A stretch of DNA of 16,301 nt from an uncultured Ruminococcus sp. (GTDB taxonomy: Bacteria > Bacillota > Clostridia > Oscillospirales > Ruminococcaceae): positions 1 to 16,301 of the forward strand of contig ONNL01000092.1 of NCBI GenBank assembly GCA_900319195.1, given 5' to 3'. The notes beneath the pieces were generated by a model that saw nothing but the letters and a program-made list of their open reading frames with translations, ran no database searches and was not told the origin of the DNA. Of the stretch, positions 1-6,364 are shown in pieces. A program made the position numbers and the translations under genes. The first letter of the stretch is position 1. Each line of letters starts with the position of its first letter.

Positions 1-24
1 AATTGATGTTCTCTGCCCTTTTAT

Positions 25-93
25 AGTATATATTATTAAAAGTATATAGTTTTCGGACGCAAAAAAGCGAAAATATTTCCGAAAAAGTTTCGG
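25..93. repeat. AT-rich upstream region with short direct and inverted repeats
   Basis: AGTATATA occurs twice at a 16-base period (25-32 and 41-48). TTTTCGGA at 50-57 is the exact inverse of TCCGAAAA at 78-85, with CGC/GCG nested inside around an A6 loop. CCGAAA at 79-84 can alternatively pair with TTTCGG at 88-93, so the two foldings exclude one another. The block lies just upstream of the rimP promoter. It could hold regulator sites or the tail of an upstream transcription unit. I see no open reading frame of substance in bases 1-200. Confidence 0.35.
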
Positions 94-100
94 TAACCCC

Positions 101-129
101 TTGATTTTTCCAAAAATACGTGATATAAT
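101..129 (+). promoter_or_regulatory. Housekeeping (sigma-A type) promoter of the rimP-nusA operon
   Basis: The -35 element is TTGATT (101-106) and the -10 element is TATAAT (124-129), separated by exactly 17 bases. TG at 121-122 adds an extended -10 (TGnTATAAT). Transcription should start near 135-137, leaving a leader of roughly 75 bases before rimP. The stretch upstream of the -35 is A/T rich, which would favour high activity. No other promoter of comparable quality is seen inside the operon, so this one probably drives rimP through ribF. Confidence 0.85.
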
Positions 130-152
130 ATGTATAGTTGATACTTGAAGCA

Positions 153-182
153 AAAGACCGGAGCAATTCCGGTCTTTCGTTT
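153..182 (+). promoter_or_regulatory. Terminator-like hairpin in the rimP-nusA leader (possible NusA attenuator)
   Basis: AAAGACCGGA (153-162) pairs perfectly over 10 bp with TCCGGTCTTT (168-177) around a 5-base loop. The 3' arm ends in T's, followed by CGTTTGT, an interrupted U-tract. The hairpin begins about 17 bases after the inferred transcription start and ends about 20 bases before the rimP ribosome binding site. In Bacillus subtilis, nusA expression is autoregulated by NusA-dependent termination in its operon leader. A strong stem with a poor U-tract at this position fits that model. Mechanism in this organism is inferred; the hairpin could instead only stabilise the 5' end. Confidence 0.6.
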
Positions 183-195
183 GTAATAGGGAAAG

Positions 196-201
196 AAAGG
201 A
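196..201 (+). promoter_or_regulatory. Ribosome binding site that decides the rimP start
   Basis: AAAGGA ends 8 bases before ATG 210. In-frame ATGs at 201 and 204 overlap or abut this site and would be badly spaced, and a TTG at 138 lies upstream of the leader hairpin, so 210 is the best start. Confidence 0.65.
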
Positions 202-209
202 TGATGCGA

Positions 210-686
210 ATGAAATTCAAAAAGTTCGGCGGCACAGAGAAAAAAGTTCTAGACCTTGTAAAGCCCATAACCGACGAGCTTGGCTACTACCTCTGGGACG
301 TCTCCTACGTCAAAGAGGGCGCAATGTGGTATCTGAGAGTATTCATCGACCGGGATGAGGGCATCTCGATCGACGACTGCGAGCGTGCGACAGCTCCCAT
401 AAATGAGGTGCTCGACCGCGAGGATCCCGTGCCGCAGAGCTATATGCTCGAGGTCGGCTCGGCAGGTCTCGAAAGAGAGCTCACCCGCGAGGAACACTTT
501 GAGGTGTGCAGCGGCGACAAGGTACGCATAAGGTTCATAAGAGAGATAGGCGGAGAAAAAGAAATAACAGTCACTCTCGACGGAGCCGACAAGGACGGTG
601 TTCATGCAGTCACCGACAGCGGAGAAAAGGTAACCTATCCGCTTGAGGATATCGCTTTCGTCAAGCTCTGGCTTGACTTTGAATAA
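210..686 (+). CDS. rimP: Ribosome maturation factor RimP
   Basis: RimP assists assembly of the 30S ribosomal subunit in the cytoplasm. The 158-residue product matches the usual family length of about 150-160. After the start it reads KKFGG, then the conserved N-terminal alpha/beta domain with LGYYLWDVSYV and LRVFIDRDEGISIDDC. The hallmark LEVGSAGLERELT (family form EVSSPGLDRPL) follows, and then a small C-terminal SH3-like domain. The open frame extends back to TTG 138, but ATG 210 has the best-spaced AAAGGA, so I use it; 201 or 204 would add only two or three residues. It is the first gene of the nusA operon, directly behind the promoter and leader hairpin, and is followed by nusA after 36 bases. 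This linkage is the classic bacterial arrangement. Confidence 0.93.
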   Translation: MKFKKFGGTEKKVLDLVKPITDELGYYLWDVSYVKEGAMWYLRVFIDRDEGISIDDCERATAPINEVLDREDPVPQSYMLEVGSAGLERELTREEHFEVCSGDKVRIRFIREIGGEKEITVTLDGADKDGVHAVTDSGEKVTYPLEDIAFVKLWLDFE

Positions 687-722
687 AAATAAAAAATATT
701 TTGACCGGAGGAATAAACGGAA

Positions 723-1925
723 ATGAACAAAAACAGCAGCTTTTTCGACGCTCTTGATGTGCTCGGAAAGGAAAACGGAGTTAACTCAGACGTTCTTATC
801 GAAAAAGTAAAGTCAGCAATGCTCAAGGCGGCAAGAAAGGCTTATCCGCACAGTGAGGAGAATATCAGAGTTGAGATAGACCCCGAAACAAAGAAGTTTG
901 AAATGTACATCGACCAGGAGGTCATCGACGACTATCCTATCGACGAGAACGAGATAAACATCAACGCGGCAAGAGCTATCGACCCGAACGCAAAGGTCGG
1001 TGACAGGATACCCAAGGAGATAGATATCTCAAGGCTCGGAAGAATGGCGGCTCTCTCCGCTAAGCAGTCCATAAAGGGCGACCTCAGAGAGATAAACCGC
1101 GAGCAGATACTCAGCCACTTCGAGAACAAGGAGCACGACTGCATAAACGTAAAGGTAACTCAGGTCGAGCCCGGCAGAGGTACTGTTACCGTTGAATACG
1201 AGGGCACAGAGCTCTACCTGTTCAGAAACGAGCAGATTCCCGGCGAGGAGCTCAAGGAAGGTCAGACCGTCAAGGTCTATATCACAAGCATCGTCGGCAA
1301 GAACAAGAAGCCTATCGTAAAAATCTCACGTACACACAAGGACCTCGTAAAGAGACTCTTTGAGGTAGAAGTCCCCGAAATATTCGACGGCACTGTTGAA
1401 GTGAAGTCGATTTCGCGTGAGGCAGGCTCAAGAACAAAGATAGCAGTATGGTCGAACAACCCGAACGTTGACGCTATCGGCGCCTGCATAGGTGCAAAGC
1501 GCTCAAGAATATCGGCTGTTGTGAACGAGCTCAGCGGTGAGAAGATAGACATTATCCCGTGGAGCGAAAGCCCTGAGGAATTCATCGCGCGTTCACTTGC
1601 TCCTGCCGAGGTGCTCAAGGCAGTCATCACTTCAGAGCTCGAAAAGACCTGCACGGTCATCGTTGCGAACAATCAGCTCTCGCTTGCTATCGGCAACAAG
1701 GGACAGAATGCAAAGCTTGCGGCTAAGCTCACAGGCTACAAGATAGACATCAAGCCGCAGTTCGATATTACGACAAACGAGGAAGCTCCCGAGCTTGACC
1801 CGAATTTCAAGGTCCCCGAGATAGAGTTTGCTCCTCCCGTTGAGGAAGAAGCCGAGGAAGTCCCCGCTGAGACAGCTGAAGAGAGTGCTCCCGAGACAGC
1901 AGAAGCAGTCTCCGACGGAGAATGA
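723..1925 (+). CDS. nusA: Transcription termination/antitermination factor NusA
   Basis: NusA binds RNA polymerase and nascent RNA to control pausing, termination and antitermination. The 400-residue protein shows an N-terminal polymerase-binding domain (about 1-130), an S1 domain (from about 138), KH1 (about 205-280) and KH2 (about 285-350). KH2 is canonical, LAIGNKGQNAKLAAKLTGYK, with GNKG at 324-327. KH1 reads GACIGAKRSRI (253-263), so the GXXG loop is GAKR at 257-260, lacking its second glycine. From about 364 the protein ends in an acidic Glu/Ala/Pro tail, making it longer than B. subtilis NusA (371). GGAGG at 707-711 lies 11 bases before ATG 723. The end overlaps an ATGA with the next gene. 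NusA may control its own operon through the leader hairpin at 153-182. Confidence 0.96.
   Translation: MNKNSSFFDALDVLGKENGVNSDVLIEKVKSAMLKAARKAYPHSEENIRVEIDPETKKFEMYIDQEVIDDYPIDENEININAARAIDPNAKVGDRIPKEIDISRLGRMAALSAKQSIKGDLREINREQILSHFENKEHDCINVKVTQVEPGRGTVTVEYEGTELYLFRNEQIPGEELKEGQTVKVYITSIVGKNKKPIVKISRTHKDLVKRLFEVEVPEIFDGTVEVKSISREAGSRTKIAVWSNNPNVDAIGACIGAKRSRISAVVNELSGEKIDIIPWSESPEEFIARSLAPAEVLKAVITSELEKTCTVIVANNQLSLAIGNKGQNAKLAAKLTGYKIDIKPQFDITTNEEAPELDPNFKVPEIEFAPPVEEEAEEVPAETAEESAPETAEAVSDGE
1917..1920 (+). promoter_or_regulatory. Ribosome binding site that decides the rnpM start
   Basis: GGAG ends 7 bases before ATG 1928. The in-frame ATG at 1922 is only one base from this site, so 1928 is the more likely start although 1922 would give a neat ATGA overlap with nusA. 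Confidence 0.55.
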
Positions 1926-1927
1926 GC

Positions 1928-2206
1928 ATGAAGCCGAAAAAGATACCCATGAGAATGTGCCTCGGGTGCGGTGAGATGAAGCCGAAAAAGCAGCTCATCC
2001 GCGTGGTGAAGTCTCCCGAAGGGGAGATAAGCCTTGATTTCACGGGAAAGAAATCGGGCAGAGGCGCTTACATCTGCCGAAGCTCAGAGTGCTTTGAAAA
2101 GGCACGAAAGGCACGCAGATTTGAAAAATCGTTCTCATGCAGGATAGACGACAGTGTCTATGAGGTGATGTCAGATGAACTCGCAAAAGAAACAGAAAAC
2201 AATTAA
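1928..2206 (+). CDS. rnpM: RNase P modulator RnpM (YlxR, DUF448)
   Basis: The 92-residue basic protein carries the YlxR signature: MRMCLGCGEMKPKKQLIRVV near the N-terminus and GRGAYIC in the middle, followed by a basic helix (KARKARRFEKSF). YlxR of B. subtilis was renamed RnpM because it binds RNase P RNA and modulates tRNA processing; it is a standard nusA-operon member in Firmicutes. Translation probably starts at 1928, two bases after the nusA stop; starting at 1922 would add two residues and overlap the nusA stop. Its 3' end overlaps the start of ylxQ by 32 bases, so the two are likely translationally coupled. The paired cysteines in CLGC and the later Cys are those typical of the family. 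Confidence 0.92.
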   Translation: MKPKKIPMRMCLGCGEMKPKKQLIRVVKSPEGEISLDFTGKKSGRGAYICRSSECFEKARKARRFEKSFSCRIDDSVYEVMSDELAKETENN

Positions 2207-2495
2207 CCTGCTGACTATCTGCATAAAGGCAGGCAAGACTATAAAGGGCTTCGATACCGTAAAGGACGGCGCATACGAGGGAAAGGTGCAGTGCATACTG
2301 ACTGCCTGCGACGCTTCTCCGAAAACCGTCAAGGAAGCGGTATTCGTGTGCGGTGAGTGCGGGATAAAGCACTTCTCCACGGAGCTTACAAAAAGCGAAC
2401 TCGAATGGCTCTGCGGAAAGCCGACAGCCGTTATCGGAATATGTGACGGCGGCTTCACAAAGGCATTCGGCAAATTCCTCGGATCATCACAGTGA
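2175..2495 (+). CDS. ylxQ: YlxQ, L7Ae-family RNA-binding protein
   Basis: The 106-residue product has the L7Ae/L30e/S12e fold signature: a start motif (NLLTICIKAGKTIKGFDTV), then a central segment with ILTACDASPKT, and a C-terminal part (GKPTAVIGICDGGFTKAF). Bacterial YlxQ is known to bind K-turn RNA; its cellular role is not settled. ATG 2175 is set by GAGGTG at 2162-2167, 7 bases upstream, which lies inside the rnpM coding region. The 32-base overlap with rnpM is in a different frame. A 107-base gap with two hairpins separates it from infB. Location between rnpM and infB is the standard place for this family, which raises confidence. Confidence 0.9.
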   Translation: MNSQKKQKTINLLTICIKAGKTIKGFDTVKDGAYEGKVQCILTACDASPKTVKEAVFVCGECGIKHFSTELTKSELEWLCGKPTAVIGICDGGFTKAFGKFLGSSQ

Positions 2496-2536
2496 GCTGT
2501 GTTTATATAAACAGAAACAATTGAATATTTTAGCGA

Positions 2537-2575
2537 TGCACGGTCGTGCCGTGTATTGAAGCCGCAGATATGCGG
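2537..2575 (+). promoter_or_regulatory. Two stem-loops in the infB leader
   Basis: TGCACGG (2537-2543) can pair with CCGTGTA (2549-2555) over 7 bp including one G-U, loop TCGTG. Seven bases later CCGCA (2562-2566) pairs with TGCGG (2571-2575), loop GATA. Both lie in the 107-base gap between ylxQ and infB, the largest gap inside this operon, just upstream of the infB ribosome binding site. They may be processing or translational-control elements. No clear T-run follows, so neither looks like a terminator. Confidence 0.4.
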
Positions 2576-2584
2576 AACAGACAA

Positions 2585-2590
2585 TGGAGG
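2585..2590 (+). promoter_or_regulatory. Ribosome binding site that decides the infB start
   Basis: TGGAGG ends 12 bases before ATG 2603, a slightly long but usable spacing. A possible GTG start at 2546 in the same frame lies inside the leader hairpin and would add 19 residues with no resemblance to IF2. Confidence 0.7.
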
Positions 2591-2602
2591 TATTTCAAGC
2601 CT

Positions 2603-5296
2603 ATGGCAAAAAAGATCAAGTTAAACGACGCCGCTAAGGACCTTAGCGTAACTTCGCAGGAACTGATAGATTTCTTCGCTGAAAAAGGCGACACAAAAAA
2701 GAAGACCGCTTCTTCTCTCTCGGAGGAGGAGATGGACGTTCTTCTCGAACATTTTTCAAAGCTTCACGAGGTAAAGTCGTTCGACGAATACTTCGCTTCA
2801 AGAAACGACAAGCGTCCCGAAAAGCCTGTCGAGGAGAAGCCCAAGACAGAAAAGAAAGCTGCGACTAAGACTGCTAAATCCGAGGCCGCAAAGAAGGAAG
2901 CTGCAAAGCCTGCGGCGGAGACAAAGAAGAAGGCTGCCGCTAAGACAGCCGCTCCCGAAAAGGAGGAAAAGGCTGTAAAGGCAGCCGAGCCTAAGACTGC
3001 TGCCGAAGCTCCCAAGAAGGAGACAAAGAAGGCTACGGCTCCTGCTCCGAAGGCAGAGGAAAAGAAGGCAAAGCCCGAGCAGACTGAGGTCAAGGCTGAG
3101 ACCAAGACCGAGGATAAGAAGCCTCAGGAAAAGGCAGCTGCTCCCAAGACTGAGGAGACAAAGTCCGAGGCAAAGCCTGCTGCTCCAAAGGCTCCCGAAA
3201 AGAAGAAGGACTCCAAGCGTCCCGAGAAGAACAAGCCTCAGGCAAAGGCTCAGGACAGAGGCGAGAGGACAAAGTTCAACGCGAATATCAGCTCCGAGAC
3301 CTCAGAGACTTCTACAAAGCGCAGAACAGTTGACACAAGAGGAAGCTATGTTGACCTCGATAAATACAACGAGCGCTATGAGCAGATAGCTCCTGCAAAT
3401 AAGCACAAGAACGACAACTACTCATCAAAGAAGCAGAAGATAAATCAGAAGTCGGCTCAGAGAAACCGTCAGCAGTATTCGTCAAAGCGCGAAACCGAGG
3501 CTGAAAAGCTCCGCCGTCTCGAGCTTGAGCGCGCAAGAAAGCAGCAGCTCAAGGTATTGATACCCGACAGCATTACAGTCGGTGAGCTCGCATCACGTCT
3601 CAAGGTAACAGCCTCGGACGTTATCAAGAAGCTCATGGGTCTCGGCGTAATGGCAGGCATAAATCAGGAGGTAGACTTCGATACCGCTTCACTCGTTGCC
3701 GATGAGCTCGGTGCAAAGGTAGAAAAGGAAGTCATCGTTACAATTGAGGAGCGTCTCATCGACGACAGTGAGGACGAGGATACAAACCTCGTACCGAGAA
3801 GCCCTGTTGTATGCGTAATGGGACACGTTGACCACGGTAAGACCTCTATCCTTGATAAGATAAGAAACGCTCACGTCGCTTCGGGCGAGGCAGGCGGGAT
3901 CACTCAGCACATCGGTGCTTATCAGGTAAAGGTAAACGGACAGGACATCACCTTCCTTGATACTCCGGGTCATGAGGCATTCACAGCAATGCGTGCAAGA
4001 GGCGCTAACACAACGGATATCGCTATCCTCGTTGTAGCTGCCGACGACGGTATCATGCCGCAGACAGTTGAGTCGATAAACCACGCTAAAGCAGCAGGGA
4101 TAACCGTTATAGTTGCAATAAACAAGATGGATAAGCCCGAGGCTGATCCGAACAGAGTCAAGGAAGAGCTCACAAAATACGGTCTTATCTGCGAGGAATG
4201 GGGCGGCGACGTTATCTGTGTTCCCGTTTCTGCAAAGACAGGAGAAGGTATCGACGACCTTCTCGAAAACGTACTTCTCGTTGCTGAGGTCAAGGAGCTC
4301 AAGGCTAACCCCGACCGTCTTGCAAAGGGTACTGTTATCGAAGCCCGTCTCGACAAGGGACGCGGTCCTATCGCAACTCTCCTCGTTCAGAACGGTACAC
4401 TCAATCAGGGCGACGTACTTATCGCAGGCACAGCAGTCGGCAAGGTACGCGTAATGACCAACGACAAGGGCAAAAAGGTAAAGAGCGCAGGTCCTTCTGT
4501 TCCTGTTGAGATAACAGGTCTTGCAGAGGTACCGAGCGCAGGCGATACATTCAACGCAGTTGAGGACGAGAGACTCGCAAGAGAGCTCGTTGAAAAGAGA
4601 AAGCACGAGGCTAAGCAGGAGCAGTTCAACGCTTACAAGAAGGTAACTCTCGACAACCTCTTCAGTCAGATAGAGGAGGGCGACATCAAGGAGCTTCCTA
4701 TCGTTGTAAAGGCGGACGTTCAGGGTTCTGTGGAGGCTGTAAAGCAGTCGCTTGAAAAGCTCTCGAACAACGAGGTAAAGGTCAAGGTCATCCACGGAGC
4801 AGTCGGTGCGGTAAGTGAGAGCGACGTTATGCTCGCAAACGCTTCAAACGCTATCATCGTCGGCTTCAACGTAAGACCCGACCCCGTTGCTGCCGAGAAT
4901 GCAGACCGTGACGGTGTCGATATGCGCTTCTACCGTATCATTTACGACGCTATCGAGGAGATAGAGACTGCTATGAAGGGTATGCTCGCTCCTAAGTTCA
5001 GAGATGTTGAGCTCGGTCGTGTCGAGGTACGTCAGGTATACAAGATCTCCAACGTCGGCATGGTAGCAGGAAGCTACGTGCTCAGCGGCAAGGTCACAAG
5101 AGGTGCTCAGGTGCGCGTGGTACGTGACGGTATCATCATCGCAGACGACAAGATAGCAGGACTCAAGCGCTTCAAGGACGACGCCAAGGAAGTAGCCGAG
5201 GGCTATGAGTGCGGTATCAGCCTTGAAAAGTTCAGCGACGTTAAGGAAGGCGACATCTTCGAGGCTTACGTCGTTGAGGAATACAAGGAAGCTTAA
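2603..5296 (+). CDS. infB: Translation initiation factor IF-2
   Basis: IF2 is the GTPase that places initiator fMet-tRNA on the 30S subunit and promotes 70S formation. The 897-residue protein begins with an IF2_N module (MAKKIKLNDAAKDL, about 1-55). A long Lys/Ala/Glu/Pro-rich linker (about 67-300) follows, then a second IF2_N module (about 316-375). The G domain is complete: GHVDHGKT at 407-414, DTPGH at 453-457, NKMD at 507-510 and SAK at 543-545. Domains II, III and IV follow, ending with the fMet-tRNA-binding C-terminal barrel (GRVEVRQVYKISNVGMVAGS and onward). The linker DNA is built from many imperfect AAG/GCT-rich repeats, so it is a likely site of length variation. The start at 2603 is chosen by the conserved MAKK opening and TGGAGG upstream. 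Confidence 0.97.
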   Translation: MAKKIKLNDAAKDLSVTSQELIDFFAEKGDTKKKTASSLSEEEMDVLLEHFSKLHEVKSFDEYFASRNDKRPEKPVEEKPKTEKKAATKTAKSEAAKKEAAKPAAETKKKAAAKTAAPEKEEKAVKAAEPKTAAEAPKKETKKATAPAPKAEEKKAKPEQTEVKAETKTEDKKPQEKAAAPKTEETKSEAKPAAPKAPEKKKDSKRPEKNKPQAKAQDRGERTKFNANISSETSETSTKRRTVDTRGSYVDLDKYNERYEQIAPANKHKNDNYSSKKQKINQKSAQRNRQQYSSKRETEAEKLRRLELERARKQQLKVLIPDSITVGELASRLKVTASDVIKKLMGLGVMAGINQEVDFDTASLVADELGAKVEKEVIVTIEERLIDDSEDEDTNLVPRSPVVCVMGHVDHGKTSILDKIRNAHVASGEAGGITQHIGAYQVKVNGQDITFLDTPGHEAFTAMRARGANTTDIAILVVAADDGIMPQTVESINHAKAAGITVIVAINKMDKPEADPNRVKEELTKYGLICEEWGGDVICVPVSAKTGEGIDDLLENVLLVAEVKELKANPDRLAKGTVIEARLDKGRGPIATLLVQNGTLNQGDVLIAGTAVGKVRVMTNDKGKKVKSAGPSVPVEITGLAEVPSAGDTFNAVEDERLARELVEKRKHEAKQEQFNAYKKVTLDNLFSQIEEGDIKELPIVVKADVQGSVEAVKQSLEKLSNNEVKVKVIHGAVGAVSESDVMLANASNAIIVGFNVRPDPVAAENADRDGVDMRFYRIIYDAIEEIETAMKGMLAPKFRDVELGRVEVRQVYKISNVGMVAGSYVLSGKVTRGAQVRVVRDGIIIADDKIAGLKRFKDDAKEVAEGYECGISLEKFSDVKEGDIFEAYVVEEYKEA

Positions 5297-5298
5297 AC

Positions 5299-5320
5299 AC
5301 AGGCACAAAGCCTGTATAAT
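5299..5320 (+). promoter_or_regulatory. Hairpin and possible -10 element after infB
   Basis: ACAGGC (5299-5304) pairs with GCCTGT (5310-5315), loop ACAAA, three bases after the infB stop. There is no U-tract, so it is not a convincing terminator. TATAAT sits at 5315-5320, but the hexamer 17 bases upstream (CTTAAA, 5292-5297) is a poor -35. A second small hairpin, CCGAA/TTCGG, lies near 5332-5345. Together they may be a processing site or a weak internal promoter for the downstream genes. Confidence 0.3.
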
Positions 5321-5375
5321 AAAGGGATTGCCCGAAATAATTCGGACACATTTAACAATATAGGGGGTAAAGATA

Positions 5376-5972
5376 ATGGATAACAACAGAATGAGCACTT
5401 CGGATATGCTTCAATACTGCAACGAAGCGCTCGCATGGGACGACTTCGGACCTGTCGATATTTTCTTCTTTGAATCTGTAAAGAAGATAATCCTCGGACA
5501 GTGCAGCGCATTTGACTCTCCCGACGATGAGGACGTTATCGAGGACCTTATGGGTATCGAGCGCCCTGTACGTGATGTGGAGCTTGAGCCCGATTACGAC
5601 AAGTATGCCGACATCTACTACGGCGAGGAGGGCGACGACGAGGTCCCCGATTACAGCCTGACAGATGAGGATAAGGCATTCTCGGACGTTCAGTTCAGCG
5701 ACGGATTCTTCGATGAGAACGCCGCTGGAGGAAACGGTTCAGAGGGTGAAAATGCCGCTGAGACTGCTGCTGAGCCTGTTCCCAAGAAGGCTGCTGCAAA
5801 GAAAACCAAGAAAAAGAAGCAGTCCGCAGCAAAGGCAGCACAGCCCGAGAATACTGAGAATACCGAGCCTGCTGAGGAGAGCGCTCCCGAGGAGCCCGCA
5901 GCAGATGGAGGCTTCTCCGAGGAAAACAAGCACGAGGAAAACACAAGCGGAAGCTTTACCGTAAACATATGA
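5376..5972 (+). CDS. Uncharacterised acidic protein with Lys/Ala-rich C-terminal segment
   Basis: I do not recognise this 198-residue protein. Its first 55-60 residues look folded, with aromatic and hydrophobic spacing (MLQYCNEALAWDDFGPVDIF and FFESVKKIILG). The middle (about 47-115) is strongly acidic (DSPDDEDVIEDL, EEGDDEVPDY). A basic patch, PKKAAAKKTKKKKQSAAK (136-153), follows, and then an acidic Glu/Pro/Ala tail ending in SGSFTVNI. No signal peptide or membrane segment is seen. AGGGGGT (5362-5368) is a good ribosome binding site 7 bases from the ATG. It sits between infB and rbfA, where B. subtilis has ylxP, but it does not resemble YlxP (about 92 residues, DUF503). rbfA follows after 13 bases, so it is surely co-transcribed. 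A ribosome- or RNA-linked role is a guess from location and charge only. Confidence 0.85.
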   Translation: MDNNRMSTSDMLQYCNEALAWDDFGPVDIFFFESVKKIILGQCSAFDSPDDEDVIEDLMGIERPVRDVELEPDYDKYADIYYGEEGDDEVPDYSLTDEDKAFSDVQFSDGFFDENAAGGNGSEGENAAETAAEPVPKKAAAKKTKKKKQSAAKAAQPENTENTEPAEESAPEEPAADGGFSEENKHEENTSGSFTVNI

Positions 5973-5985
5973 ACGGAGGGATATA

Positions 5986-6324
5986 ATGCCCAACTTCAAA
6001 AACAGCCGCACGGCTGAGGACATCAAGCGCGAAATGACCGCTATACTGCGCGAGCTCAAGGACCCGCGCATAAACAAGATGCTCACTATAGTACGCACCG
6101 ACCTCTCGGGCGATATGTCCTACTGCAAGATATACGTATCCTGTCTTGAGGGCATAGAGTCCACTAAGGAGTCGATAAAGGGACTTAAAAGCGCAGAGGG
6201 ATTCATCAGACATGAGCTTTTTCACAGGCTCAAGCTCAGGAAGGCTCCAGAGCTTGTATTCATAGCTGATAGCTCTATCGAAAGAGGTGCTGAGATAAGC
6301 AGAAAGCTTAACGAGCTCCTCTGA
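5986..6324 (+). CDS. rbfA: 30S ribosome-binding factor RbfA
   Basis: RbfA binds the 30S subunit late in assembly and helps mature the 5' end of 16S rRNA, including during cold adaptation. The 112-residue length is typical. The sequence follows the family: an N-terminal segment with KREMTAILRELKDPRI, then a KH-type core whose usual GXXG is replaced by the RbfA kink (KSAEGFIRHEL), and LRKAPELVFIADSSIERG near the end. GGAGGG at 5975-5980 lies 5 bases before ATG 5986, just after the stop of the preceding gene (5972). nrnA follows after 40 bases. Its place in the nusA operon is standard. Confidence 0.95.
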   Translation: MPNFKNSRTAEDIKREMTAILRELKDPRINKMLTIVRTDLSGDMSYCKIYVSCLEGIESTKESIKGLKSAEGFIRHELFHRLKLRKAPELVFIADSSIERGAEISRKLNELL

Positions 6325-6364
6325 CATACGCCATTCACTCAATGACGCAAGGAGGCAAAGACTT

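Noticed and set aside
3..32. A second promoter (TTGATG and TATATA) at the left edge
   Set aside because: The spacing is 18 bases to a weak -10 and it competes with a far better promoter at 101-129; support is too thin.
138..209. Upstream extension of rimP from TTG 138
   Set aside because: It would begin almost at the transcription start and read through the leader hairpin, with no ribosome binding site.
2546..2602. Upstream extension of infB from GTG 2546
   Set aside because: It starts within a leader hairpin, has no ribosome binding site and adds non-family residues; ATG 2603 follows TGGAGG and gives the conserved MAKK start.
3689..4795. A 368-codon open frame on the minus strand inside infB
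   Set aside because: It is antisense to conserved IF2 G-domain codons; its Cys/Leu/Tyr-rich product resembles no family and there is no ribosome binding site. It arises from codon bias of infB.
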